Below are positions 1 through 7,869 of a DNA stretch of 64,000 nt, one piece after another. The notes beneath the pieces are model-generated. The model was not told where the DNA came from. It ran no database searches and saw only the letters and a list, made by a program, of their open reading frames with translations. Source of the DNA: Streptomyces gossypii (GTDB lineage: Bacteria > Actinomycetota > Actinomycetes > Streptomycetales > Streptomycetaceae); assembly GCF_025165795.1 (NCBI RefSeq), contig NZ_JAJAGO010000013.1, forward strand, positions 62,001 to 126,000. The letters run 5' to 3'. Both the position numbers and the translations under genes were made by a program. Positions within the stretch are counted from its first letter, which is position 1, and each line of letters begins with the position of its first letter.

Positions 1-800
1 CTGTCCGAGCCCTGGCCGACGCCCAGGATGCCGCCGTAGCCGCCCTTGGCGAGCGCCTTCTCATCCAGCACCTCGACCTTGAGGCCGTGCTCCTTGGCCG
101 CCGCCTGGACGTGCGCGGCGAAGGTCTTCGGGTTCAGAGCGTTGGGGGGCAGGTTCACCAGGTCGCGTGCGCGGCGCACCTCGGCGGCCAGCACCTCGGC
201 ACGGTCGGCCGCGGCCTTGTGGTCCTTGTCACGGGGCTTCGCGCCGAGCAGTGCGATCTCCGCGAGCGGGGCGCTGCCGTCCTTCTTGCTCTTCTTGTTC
301 TTGCCGGGCTTGCCGTCCTTGCCGGCGGTGGCGTCCTTGGCGGACGCGTCGTTCTTGTCCGTCCCCCGGTACGAGGTGAACGCGTACGCGCCCAGCAGCG
401 CGCCCTCGGCCACCGCCGCCACCGTCTCCGGTCCGCCGAGCGGCAGCGCGAAGCCCGCCTTCTTGGTGCCGGTCAGCGCGCGGGCGGCGGCACCGGCCGC
501 GCGGCGCAGCGTCTCCGGCTCGTAGTCCGCGTTCTTCTTCGGGACGTCACCCAGCCCGACCACCAGCACGACCGGCGCCTTGAGACCGCTGGACGGGGCG
601 GGCAGCTTGGTGAGCTCGCCCTCGCCGGTGCTCGCGTCGAGGGCGTCCAGGGTGGCGGCCAGCTTCCCGCCGAACGCCTTGTCCACGGCCTCGCCGCCCG
701 GGGCGACGACGAGTCCCTTGGCGCCCTGGGCGACGCCGACGACGACGGCGTCCGCGCGCAGCGTCGCGGCGGACGAGGTGCTGAGAGTCAGAGCAGACAC
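1..800 (-). CDS. pepA: Leucyl aminopeptidase (M17 family), N-terminal part; cut by window edge
   Basis: This is the N-terminal two-thirds of a cytosolic M17 aminopeptidase, which removes N-terminal residues from peptides using two metal ions. Reading starts at a GTG (VSALTLSTSSAATLRADAVVVG) and runs through the M17 N-terminal domain (VVLVVGLGD near residue 75) to the start of the catalytic domain (RDLVNLPPNALNPKTFA, then GGYGGILGVGQGSD). The metal ligands lie beyond base 1. A Lys/Gly-rich low-complexity insert (KNDASAKDATAGKDGKPGKN) interrupts the N-terminal domain. It sits head-to-tail ahead of cobS and cobT on the same strand, matching the M. tuberculosis order pepB...cobS-cobT. Family assignment is confident; the GTG start is inferred from the protein start and a weak upstream purine run. 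Confidence 0.9.
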   Translation of the reverse strand, partial: MSALTLSTSSAATLRADAVVVGVAQGAKGLVVAPGGEAVDKAFGGKLAATLDALDASTGEGELTKLPAPSSGLKAPVVLVVGLGDVPKKNADYEPETLRRAAGAAARALTGTKKAGFALPLGGPETVAAVAEGALLGAYAFTSYRGTDKNDASAKDATAGKDGKPGKNKKSKKDGSAPLAEIALLGAKPRDKDHKAAADRAEVLAAEVRRARDLVNLPPNALNPKTFAAHVQAAAKEHGLKVEVLDEKALAKGGYGGILGVGQGSD

Positions 801-943
801 GGTGGAAGGGACCTGCTTTCGTTTGTGGAGCCGTCTGGGTGTGCACGGCCTTGGACACTTCGGGCATCGTATGCCCGTCTGTGCCCGTGTTTTTCGGCGA
901 CCCTACGCCTCCGCGCCCGCCGCGCGCGATGCCCGTCGGGGGG

Positions 944-1759
944 TCAGCCCAGCGCAAGAACGACAAGGACGCCGGTGGTTGCCGTTTCCGACAGTGCGCC
1001 GAACACGTCACCGGTCACCCCGCCGAAGCGTCGTCGGCAGTGCCGCAGCAGGAGTTCACCGGCGGCGAGCGCCAGGACGGCCGCGGCGGCCGCCAGCACC
1101 GGCCCGTACGGTGCACGCACCGTGCCCGCTCCCGCGGCCAGCAGGACGACGGCCGCCGCGGTCGCACCGGCGGCCCGTACGCCGACGACTCCGGCGACGG
1201 CCGCGCCCAGCCCCTGTGGCCGTGCCGCCGGTACGCCGGCGCGGGCGGCGAGAGTGAGGGCGGCGCGGGAGACGAGTCCGGCGACGGCCGCCGCCGCGGC
1301 ACCGGTGGCCCAGTCGCGGGCGTACAGCTCGCTCAGCGCGGCGACTTGCGCCAGCAGGACGAGGACGAGGGTCAGCACGCCGAAGGGGCCGATGTCGGAC
1401 TGCTTCATGATCCGCAGCGCGTCGTCGGCGGGCTTACCGCTGCCGAGCCCGTCGGCGACGTCCGCGAGCCCGTCCAGATGCAGCCCTCGGGTCAGTGCGG
1501 CGGGCACGGCGACCGCGGCGACGGCGGCGAGCAGCGGGCCCGCACCGAGCAGCAGAAGTACGGCGCCGAGCGTGCCGGCCGCCAGACCCACCACGGCGCC
1601 CGCGAGCGGGGCGCACACCATGCCGCGCCGGGCGGCGGGCCGGTCCCACCGGGTCAGCGCCACCGGCAGCGCGGTGAGGGTGCCGAAGGCGAAGCGCAGT
1701 CCGTCACCCAGTGTCGCCGCGCCGCGGGCAGCCGCGTCCGTGCTCTCCGTCCGTTCCAT
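944..1759 (-). CDS. cobS: Adenosylcobinamide-GDP ribazoletransferase (cobalamin synthase)
   Basis: CobS joins adenosylcobinamide-GDP to alpha-ribazole (or its phosphate) in the last steps of the cobalamin nucleotide loop at the membrane. The 271-aa protein has the family hallmarks: an early FGTLTALPV segment, LDGLADVADGLGSGKPADDALRIMKQSDIGPFGV (catalytic Asp-rich region near residue 75) and about six hydrophobic helices rich in Ala/Val/Leu. The start is the ATG of MERTESTDAAARG. A longer frame extends upstream but overlaps the cobT side without homology. cobT lies about 100 bp upstream on the same strand, so the two are probably co-transcribed. The product length fits the family (about 250-270 aa). 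Confidence 0.93.
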   Translation of the reverse strand: MERTESTDAAARGAATLGDGLRFAFGTLTALPVALTRWDRPAARRGMVCAPLAGAVVGLAAGTLGAVLLLLGAGPLLAAVAAVAVPAALTRGLHLDGLADVADGLGSGKPADDALRIMKQSDIGPFGVLTLVLVLLAQVAALSELYARDWATGAAAAAVAGLVSRAALTLAARAGVPAARPQGLGAAVAGVVGVRAAGATAAAVVLLAAGAGTVRAPYGPVLAAAAAVLALAAGELLLRHCRRRFGGVTGDVFGALSETATTGVLVVLALG

Positions 1760-1856
1760 GGGCGAGGAGGCTACCCGTGACCGGCCGACCGGCCGACCCG
1801 TGACGGGCGACGGGTGCCGGGTCACGGATGGCTGCGGCAGTGGGACGGGGAGGCGG

Positions 1857-2996
1857 TCAGGTCGCGTCGAGGGCGCTCGGGGTGTCAGAGGTGCCGGTGC
1901 CGGTGCCGGTGGCGTCCGGGTCGGTGTCGTCGGCCGGGTCCGGTTCGGTGACCTCGGGCAGTTCCGCCGCGAGTTCCGCCGCCGCCCGTACCAGCGGGAG
2001 TGCGAGCAGCGCGCCGGTGCCCTCGCCTGCCGAGACGTGGTGGTCGGCAAGCGGCTCCAGCGCCATCCGGTCCAGGGCCTTGGCCTGGGCCGGTTCGCCG
2101 GTCGACTGTCCGGCGAGCCACCAGTCCGGGGCGCGGAACGCGACGCGCTGCGCGACGAGGGCGCACGCCGCGGAGACGACGCCGTCCAGGATGACCGGCG
2201 TACGGCGCACCGCGCACTGGAGCAGAAAGCCGGTGAGCGCCGTGAGGTCGGCACCGGCGACGGCGGCGAGCAGCCGGAGCTGGTCGCCCTGCGCGGGGCG
2301 GGCGCGGCGCAGCCCGTCCCGGATGGCCGCGCACTTGCGCATCCACACCAGATCGTCGATCCCGCCGCCGCCCCTGCCGGTGACCACCGACGCGTCGGTG
2401 CCGCAGAGGGCGGCGATCAGGGTGCCCGCGGCCGTCGTGCCGCCGACGGACAGGTCACCGAGCACGATCAGATCCGTGCCGCCGTCGGCCTCCTCGTCGG
2501 CGACGGCCATACCAGCCCGGAAGGCCTGCTCCGTCTCGTCGGCGGTGAGGCTGTCCTCCGTGTCGAGCCGGCCTGAGGAGCGGCGCACCCGGTGCCGGGT
2601 GACCTCGGCGGGCAGTTCACCGGCCGGGCAGTCGACCGACATGTCGACGACGCGCAGCGGTACGCCGAACTCGCGGGCCAGGATCGCCGCGGGGCTGTGG
2701 CCGTCGAGCGTCGCCCGTACGAGGGTGTGCGCCGTGCCCGCCGGGCGGGCCGAGACACCGAGCCCGGCAACGCCGTGGTCGCCCGCGAAGAGGACCATCC
2801 GGGGACTGCGGACCGGCTTCACCGGCACCTGGGCCTGGGCGGCCGCCAGCCACTCGCCGAGCTCGTCGAGCCGCCCGAGCGCACCGGGCGGCAGGCCGGT
2901 CCTGAGCCGCCGTTCCTCGGCGTCCCGGCGGATGCCGCTGTGCGGGCGCTCGATGAGATCGTCGAAGTCGTCCAGATTCAGGCTGCCGTCACGCAT
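1857..2996 (-). CDS. cobT: Nicotinate-nucleotide--dimethylbenzimidazole phosphoribosyltransferase
   Basis: CobT transfers phosphoribose from nicotinate mononucleotide to 5,6-dimethylbenzimidazole, giving alpha-ribazole phosphate for cobalamin assembly. The 379-aa protein contains PPGALGRLDELGEWLA, the MVLFAGDHGVAGLGVS segment near residue 68, an LGDLSVGGTTAAGTL segment (usually GEMGIGNTTAAS) and VTGRGGGGIDD. The C-terminal HHVSAGEGTGALLALP contains the catalytic Glu region. Start: ATG, MRDGSLNLDDFDDLIERP. The last 25 residues are a low-complexity acidic/Thr-Gly tail encoded partly by GGTGCC hexamer repeats. It is paired with cobS; cobU is displaced by 18 kb (see the 21.3 kb gene). Confidence 0.93.
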   Translation of the reverse strand: MRDGSLNLDDFDDLIERPHSGIRRDAEERRLRTGLPPGALGRLDELGEWLAAAQAQVPVKPVRSPRMVLFAGDHGVAGLGVSARPAGTAHTLVRATLDGHSPAAILAREFGVPLRVVDMSVDCPAGELPAEVTRHRVRRSSGRLDTEDSLTADETEQAFRAGMAVADEEADGGTDLIVLGDLSVGGTTAAGTLIAALCGTDASVVTGRGGGGIDDLVWMRKCAAIRDGLRRARPAQGDQLRLLAAVAGADLTALTGFLLQCAVRRTPVILDGVVSAACALVAQRVAFRAPDWWLAGQSTGEPAQAKALDRMALEPLADHHVSAGEGTGALLALPLVRAAAELAAELPEVTEPDPADDTDPDATGTGTGTSDTPSALDAT

Positions 2997-3214
2997 GCCG
3001 CGAAGGTTACGTCACCCCGTCACCCGGTCGCGCGCGGTGGGGCCGCACTTCCGCACTCCCGCTCCGCCCACCGCACTTAGGGAATTGTTCCGCACTTCCG
3101 TGTGCCCGCTCCGGCGCATCGGTGAGGCTGGGCGGGACCGGCGGCGCGCCGGAGCGACGACGCCCCGGGCGCACGCTTTCACCACGGTAGGTACGCGGAT
3201 CGGGGAGCAGAAGC

Positions 3215-3874
3215 ATGCCAGGGACGCACTGTGCGGTATCGGCCTGCCCGAAGAACCGGAGCTGCGGCGGGCCACCCATGGAAGAGCGCGGGAAGCTGTG
3301 CGCGGACTGCCGCGCACGGGTCCGGACCCAACTGGGGGACCTGCCCTTCCTCTACGGTGAATGCGCTCCCGCGCTCGCCCGCTCTTCGGCGGGCAACACC
3401 ACCAGGGTGAGCGGTACCCGTGGCGTTCCCTCACCCGTCGGCGACGCGGGTCTCGCGGTCCGTTCGCGGATGCTCAGCGCCCTCGCCTCCTGGTCCGGGC
3501 TGGCGGCCCGCGCGCTCGGCGTCGAAGAGCCGCAACGGAGCGATGTGGCGAGCCTCTCGGGATTTCTCACCAGACATCTGGACTGGCTCGCCGGACACCG
3601 GAGCGCCGCCGGCATCGCCGCCGAACTGGCGGAGTTGACGCGGGACGGATACCGGGCGGCCGACCCCGACAGCGCCTCGCCGGAGCCCTCGCTGGAACTG
3701 GGGCTCTGCGTGCATCCCGGCTGCCGAAGCAAGCTCTCGGTGCCAGCCGCGGGTGACGGTGCGGCGGCCCGGCCGCCACGGGTGTGCTGTGGGGCGGGGC
3801 ATGCGTGGGAGCCGCAGCAGTGGCTGGTGCTGGCCCGGGGGATGCGGCAGCGGGGAGGGGCCGGTACCCGGTGA
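3215..3874 (+). CDS. Cys-rich protein of unknown function, upstream of an HTH gene
   Basis: I do not recognise an enzymatic family. The 219-aa protein starts MPGTHCAVSACPKNRSCG and has an N-terminal cluster of cysteines (residues 6, 11, 17, 29, 33) plus a C-terminal set (CVHPGC and RVCCGAGHAWEP), which looks like two small zinc-binding knuckles flanking an alpha-helical middle. A GGGGAG Shine-Dalgarno lies 8 bp before ATG. Its stop overlaps the GTG start of the next gene (GTGA), so the two are translationally coupled. Cys-rich ORFs of this shape paired with a small HTH gene occur in Streptomyces (OvmZ-like), but that link is from memory. A zinc-ribbon partner of the HTH protein is my inference. 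Confidence 0.6.
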   Translation: MPGTHCAVSACPKNRSCGGPPMEERGKLCADCRARVRTQLGDLPFLYGECAPALARSSAGNTTRVSGTRGVPSPVGDAGLAVRSRMLSALASWSGLAARALGVEEPQRSDVASLSGFLTRHLDWLAGHRSAAGIAAELAELTRDGYRAADPDSASPEPSLELGLCVHPGCRSKLSVPAAGDGAAARPPRVCCGAGHAWEPQQWLVLARGMRQRGGAGTR

Positions 3875-4116
3875 CGAGTGGGGCGTCGGGCGGTACGGCG
3901 GGGGGTCGTACGGGTGCGGGGCGGCGTACGGGTGCGGGGCGGCGTACGGATGTGGGGCGGCGCACGGTTCCCACGGAGTTGGCCGCCGTGGCGGCAGGGG
4001 TTTCCGAGGCGACGATTCGCAAGTGGGCGAGTCGTGGGCGCATTACGCGGTACGGGAGCGCGCGGCGGGCGCGGTATGACCTTGAGGAGCTCATCGAGAT
4101 AGTGGCGCGGCGGTAG
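3871..4116 (+). CDS. Small helix-turn-helix DNA-binding protein
   Basis: An 81-aa protein whose C-terminal half is a MerR/excisionase-type winged HTH: VPTELAAVAAGVSEATIRKWASRGRITRYG followed by RYDLEELIEIVARR. This matches the pattern of 'helix, turn, recognition helix, wing with Gly, beta, DLxEL helix'. The N-terminal 30 residues are a low-complexity Gly/Arg tract (GAGRRT repeated) encoded by an 18-nt tandem repeat. The start is the GTG overlapping the stop of the Cys-rich gene. The HTH call is secure as a fold; the target is unknown. The pair looks mobile or accessory. Confidence 0.7.
   Translation: MTSGASGGTAGGRTGAGRRTGAGRRTDVGRRTVPTELAAVAAGVSEATIRKWASRGRITRYGSARRARYDLEELIEIVARR
3907..3960 (+). 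repeat. Three tandem 18-nt units inside the HTH gene
   Basis: Unit CGTACGGGTGCGGGGCGG occurs at 3907-3924 and 3925-3942 exactly, and at 3943-3960 with two changes. In frame it gives the Arg-Arg-Thr-Gly-Ala-Gly repeat preceding the HTH. The unit is a multiple of three, so copy number can vary without a frameshift. Confidence 0.9.
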
Positions 4117-4481
4117 GTGGGTGCGGTGGGGGTCTTGCCCCTGGCCCGCCCTTTCACCGTTTCTTGTCCTCAATCGCCGGACGGGCTGTGGGGGTGCGCC
4201 GAGTGGTGGGGTGGTCCTCAATCGCCGGACGGGCTGGAGGCGCGCCGGACCGGCTGGAGGTGGGTCAGCTGGGGTGGGGGTGCGCCGGACCGGCTGGAGG
4301 TGGGCCAGCTGGATGGGGGCGCGCCGGATGGGATGTGTGCGGGGCCGGGTGGGGGTGCGCCGGGCCGGCTGGGGCGCGCCGGACGCGCCGGACGGGCCGG
4401 AGGGGCGCCGGGGCGGGTGCGGGTGGCTCGGGTGGGGCAGGGGCGGCCCGCGGCCCCGGCAGCAGGGCCGCGGGGTGTGGG
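4117..4481. repeat. Gene-free repeat field between the HTH gene and the deoxysugar cluster
   Basis: No convincing gene. A 23-bp unit, GTCCTCAATCGCCGGACG followed by GGCTG, occurs identically at 4166-4188 and 4214-4236. This is a dispersed repeat often seen in Streptomyces intergenic DNA. It is followed by a roughly 40-bp unit starting GCGCCGGACCGGCTGGAGG at 4242 and 4282, then increasingly degenerate copies (GCGCCGGATGGG, GCGCCGGGCCGG, GCGCCGGACGCG) to about 4420. The field marks the border between the cobT side and the sugar cluster. It also lies downstream of the glycosyltransferase stop at 4482, where it may act as a transcription sink. Confidence 0.7.
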
Positions 4482-5642
4482 TCAGGTCAGTAATGCCGTG
4501 AGGTGGGAGACCGCCTCCGGGGGGCTCGGCATGGTGCGCATTTCGGCCGAGACCTCCTCGCTCACCTTTCGGTAGGAGGGCGTCGAGAGCACCGCGCGCA
4601 GGGCGCCGGATGCCTCGTCGCCGGTCAGGCCCACGGGGTCCAGCGTCAGCCCGGCGCCGCGCTGCTCGGTGACCTGGGAGTTGGTCAGCGCGTCCCCCTT
4701 GGTGGTCGGCAGGCACACCTGCGGCAGTCCGGCGGCGAGTGCGGCGAACATCGTGCCCATCCCGCCGTGGTGGACGACGGCGTCGCAGGTCGGCAGCAGC
4801 GTGCTCAGCGGTACGAAGTCCACCGGCCGGACGTGTTCCGGCAGTGGACCCAGCAGTGCGGGCAGGTCCGCGCCGCCGGAGGTCACCAGCACCTCGACCT
4901 CCAGGTCGGCCGTGGCCGTCATCAGGGTGGACAGCAGTTCGCGCTGGCCGCTGTGTTCGGGGACGGACCCCATGGTCACGACGATGCGCGGTCTGTCCTC
5001 GTCCAGTGCCCAGCCGGGGATCTCACCGCCGCCGTTGTACGGGCTGGGGTACATGGGCACCAGGGGCGGGGCCGTCCCGTCGTCCTCGGGCGCGGTCGGG
5101 TTGATCTTCTCCAGCGAGTCCGGGCCCAGGCTGAGTTCGGCGTCCGGGTGCCTCGGCAGCTCCGTGACGCCGTACCGTCGCGCCGCGGCGGCGAATCGTT
5201 CCTCCGGCCAGGGGAAGACGGGGTGCCGCAGCCCGATGCCGTGCAGCACGGCACCGCAGCCGGCCGCCCGTGCGGCGAGCAGCGCGGCGGGCAGCATCGG
5301 TGGGTAGACCACGGCGTCGGCCCGCCACTCGCGGGCGGTCTCCACCAGCCCGTCCAGCATCAGTTCGCCGATGGTGCCGAAGGCGCTGAAGAGCAGACGC
5401 TCTGTCTCCTGGACGGAGAGGTCCGTCCCTCCGGCCGTCGCGGCGAGCTCGGCGTAGGGCTGGGTGAGGTCCGCGCCGGGCGCGACGTCGACGGCCGGGA
5501 GCCCCGCCCCGACCCCCGCCCGCAGGGCCGGTCCGCCGGCGGCGAACAGCACTTGGTGCCCGGCCAGCTGCGCAGCGTACGCCAGCGGCACCATCGGGGT
5601 GGTGTGGGAGAAGCCGGGTGTCGTGGTGAACAGGTACCGCAT
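4482..5642 (-). CDS. Family 1 (GT-B) glycosyltransferase, natural-product type
   Basis: A 386-aa UGT/MGT-type glycosyltransferase expected to move a sugar from an NDP-deoxyhexose to a small-molecule acceptor. The N-terminal acceptor domain begins MRYLFTTTPGFSHTTPMVPLA (the H near residue 14 is the usual catalytic base position). The C-terminal donor domain has IVVTMGSVPEHSG, then PTCDAVVHHGGMGTMFAAL (the HHGGxGT nucleotide-sugar motif) and TEQRGAGLTLDP. I chose the ATG of MRYLF because AAGGAAG lies about 9 bp upstream; two starts further out are too close to it. The neighbouring gene is a clear paralogue (shared HPDAE...PDSLE...PYNG blocks), which suggests duplication and two sugars or two attachment steps. 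No auxiliary P450-like activator gene is nearby. Confidence 0.88.
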   Translation of the reverse strand: MRYLFTTTPGFSHTTPMVPLAYAAQLAGHQVLFAAGGPALRAGVGAGLPAVDVAPGADLTQPYAELAATAGGTDLSVQETERLLFSAFGTIGELMLDGLVETAREWRADAVVYPPMLPAALLAARAAGCGAVLHGIGLRHPVFPWPEERFAAAARRYGVTELPRHPDAELSLGPDSLEKINPTAPEDDGTAPPLVPMYPSPYNGGGEIPGWALDEDRPRIVVTMGSVPEHSGQRELLSTLMTATADLEVEVLVTSGGADLPALLGPLPEHVRPVDFVPLSTLLPTCDAVVHHGGMGTMFAALAAGLPQVCLPTTKGDALTNSQVTEQRGAGLTLDPVGLTGDEASGALRAVLSTPSYRKVSEEVSAEMRTMPSPPEAVSHLTALLT

Positions 5643-5674
5643 GGTCATCACTTCCTTGTCGTCAGCCGGGCCGC

Positions 5675-6829
5675 TCAGCCGGCCAGTTCGGTGAGCCGGG
5701 ACACGACCTCGGTCGGGCTGGGCATGGCCGCCATCTCGGCGGCGACCTCCGCGCTCGCGGTCCGGTAGGACGGGGTCGAGAGCAGGGTCCGCAGCGTCGT
5801 GGCCAGGCCGTCCGGCGTGAGGTCGGACGGGTATACGGTCAGGCCCGCCCCGCGCTGCTCGGTGACGTCGTGGGCGGCGGGCGATCCGCCGCTGGGCGGC
5901 ACGGTGATCTGCGGCGTGCCGGTGGCGAAGGCGGTGGACATGGTGCCCATGCCGCCGTGGTGGATCACGGCGTCGCAGGTGGGGAGCAGCTCGCTCAGCG
6001 GTATCCAGCCGACGAGCCGTACGTGCTCGGGCAACGGGTCGGGCAGTGCTGACAGTTCGGCGTCCCCGGCGGTGATGATCAGCTCGACGCCCAGCTCTGC
6101 GGTGCCGTGCACGATGTCGGTCAGCAGGAAGCCTTCGCCGCTGGTGCTCGGTGCCGAGCCCATGGTGGCGACGACGCGCGGGCGCCGGCCCTCGCGCAGT
6201 GCCCAGGCTGGCAGTTGGGCGGACCCGTTGTACGGACGCGGCCGCATCGGCAGCACCTGGACGACCGCCTCGTCCTCGCCGGGCGCGTCGTTGAGCGCCT
6301 CCAGTGAGTCGGGGCTGATGTTGACCTCGGCGTCCGGGTGCGTCGGCGGCCCGTCCAGGCCCAGCCGCTTCGCGGTCGCGCCCATCCGCGTCATCGCCCA
6401 GTAGGTGGGGTGCCGCAGGCCGACGCCGTGCACGATGCCCGGCACGCCGAGTGCGCGGGCCACGATCAGCCCGGGGGCGAGGCCGGGCTCGAAGACGATC
6501 GCCTCGGCGCGCCAGTCGCGGGCGACCCGGGCGATTCCGTCCGCCATCCGGTCACCGATCTCCGCGTATCCGTCGACCATGAGTGCCATCAGGGCCTCGT
6601 CGGGAAGTCCCGGCTCCAGGATGTCCGTCATCAGCTTGTCGTAGCGTTCCCCGGTGCCCTGCCCGGCGGCGATGTCGACGACGGGCAGGCCGGACTCGGC
6701 GGCCGGGCGTACGACCGAACCGCTGGTGGCGACCAGCACCTGGTGGCCTGCCAGACGGACGGCTCGGATCAGCGGGACCATCGGGTACAGGTGTGAGCGG
6801 CCAGGCAACATCGTGAACAGAAATCGCAC
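5675..6829 (-). CDS. Second family 1 glycosyltransferase, paralogue of the downstream one
   Basis: 384 aa, same GT-B architecture as the gene at 4482. It begins VRFLFTMLPGRSHLYPMVPLIRA, with ALGVPGIVHGVGLRHPTYW mid-protein, then VVATMGSAPSTSG, PTCDAVIHHGGMGTMSTAF and the TEQRGAGLTVYP C-terminal block. The GTG start is preceded by GAGGAGGAG at 6832-6840, a strong ribosome site; the upstream open frame has no homology. It lies 17 bp from the rfbB stop, so it is in the sugar operon. It is expected to transfer the aminodeoxyhexose made by the upstream genes. Which of the two enzymes uses that sugar cannot be read from sequence. Confidence 0.88.
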   Translation of the reverse strand: MRFLFTMLPGRSHLYPMVPLIRAVRLAGHQVLVATSGSVVRPAAESGLPVVDIAAGQGTGERYDKLMTDILEPGLPDEALMALMVDGYAEIGDRMADGIARVARDWRAEAIVFEPGLAPGLIVARALGVPGIVHGVGLRHPTYWAMTRMGATAKRLGLDGPPTHPDAEVNISPDSLEALNDAPGEDEAVVQVLPMRPRPYNGSAQLPAWALREGRRPRVVATMGSAPSTSGEGFLLTDIVHGTAELGVELIITAGDAELSALPDPLPEHVRLVGWIPLSELLPTCDAVIHHGGMGTMSTAFATGTPQITVPPSGGSPAAHDVTEQRGAGLTVYPSDLTPDGLATTLRTLLSTPSYRTASAEVAAEMAAMPSPTEVVSRLTELAG

Positions 6830-6846
6830 GGCTCCTCCTCTCGTTG

Positions 6847-7869
6847 TCACTTCTCTGGGTGGCTCTCGGCTGCGGGTTCGCCGGCCGGGCGTTTCAGGGG
6901 CTCCCACCACGCGCGGTTCTCGCGGTACCAGCGGACGGTGTCCGCCAGGCCCTTGCCGAAGGGGACACGGGGCGCGTAGCCCAGTTCGGCGGCGCTCTTG
7001 GAGATGTCGACCGAGTAGCGGCGGTCGTGCCCCTTGCGGTCGGCAACCGGACGTACGGCGGACCAGTCGGCGCCGCACAGGTCGAGCACCCGGGCGGTCA
7101 GCTCACGGTTCGTCAGCTCCACGCCACCGCCGAGGTGGTAGACCTCACCGGCACGACCGTGCTGCGCGGCCAGGGCGATGCCGCGGCAGTGGTCGTCCAC
7201 GTGCAGCCACTCCCGGACGTTGCCGCCGTCCCCGTAGAGCGGAACCGGCAGGCCGTCCAGCAGGTTCGAGACGAACAGCGGCAGCAGCTTCTCCGGATAC
7301 TGGTAGGGGCCGTAGTTGTTGGAGCAGCGGGTGACGCACACGTCCATCCGGTGGGTGCGGTGGTAGGCCAGCGCCAGCAGGTCGGAAGCGGCCTTGGCGG
7401 CGGCGTAGGGCGAGTTGGGCGCCAGCGGGTGGTCCTCGGGCCAGGAACCCTTGTCGATGGAGCCGTAGACCTCGTCGGTGGAGACATGGACGAACCGGCC
7501 GACGCCTGCCGCCAGCGCGGCATCGAGCAGCGTGTGGGTGCCCAGCACATTCGTCCGTACGAAGCGCCCGGCGTCGTCGATCGACCGGTCCACGTGGGAC
7601 TCGGCAGCGAAGTGCACGATCAGGTCCGTGCCGCGTGCAAGCTCCGCCACCAGCGGGGCGTCGCCGATGTCGCCGTGCACGAACTCCAGCCGCGGATGGT
7701 CCGCCACGGGCGCGAGGTTCTCCCGGTTTCCCGCGTAGGTCAGCTTGTCCAGGACCACGGCGCGGGAGCCGGCCAGCGCCGGGTAGGCACCGCCCAGCAG
7801 TTCCCTGGTGAAGTGGGAGCCGATGAAGCCCGCTCCGCCGGTCACCAGCACACGCGTCGGGGCGCTCAC
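6847..7869 (-). CDS. rfbB: dTDP-glucose 4,6-dehydratase
   Basis: Converts dTDP-glucose to dTDP-4-keto-6-deoxyglucose, the second step of deoxysugar formation. The 340-aa extended SDR has the NAD-binding VLVTGGAGFIGSHF at residue 7, HFAAESHVDRSI, the dehydratase signature HVSTDEVYGSI (Thr-Asp-Glu) and catalytic SPYAAAKAASD (YxxxK), then RCSNNYGPYQYPEKLLP. The GTG start overlaps the stop of the thymidylyltransferase gene (GTGA, 4 bp), indicating translational coupling. The C-terminus has a 15-residue hydrophilic tail. It could also be named for a cluster-specific homologue, since it lies inside the sugar cluster rather than with cell-wall rml genes. Confidence 0.95.
   Translation of the reverse strand: MSAPTRVLVTGGAGFIGSHFTRELLGGAYPALAGSRAVVLDKLTYAGNRENLAPVADHPRLEFVHGDIGDAPLVAELARGTDLIVHFAAESHVDRSIDDAGRFVRTNVLGTHTLLDAALAAGVGRFVHVSTDEVYGSIDKGSWPEDHPLAPNSPYAAAKAASDLLALAYHRTHRMDVCVTRCSNNYGPYQYPEKLLPLFVSNLLDGLPVPLYGDGGNVREWLHVDDHCRGIALAAQHGRAGEVYHLGGGVELTNRELTARVLDLCGADWSAVRPVADRKGHDRRYSVDISKSAAELGYAPRVPFGKGLADTVRWYRENRAWWEPLKRPAGEPAAESHPEK

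Noticed and set aside
87..2576. 829-aa plus-strand frame across pepA, cobS and cobT
   Set aside because: It is the antisense shadow of three confidently identified minus-strand genes, with Arg/Gly/Ala-rich nonsense sequence and no domain.
4242..4420. Regularly spaced repeats resembling a CRISPR array
   Set aside because: Units are adjacent and degenerate, with no unique spacers and no cas genes in the window.
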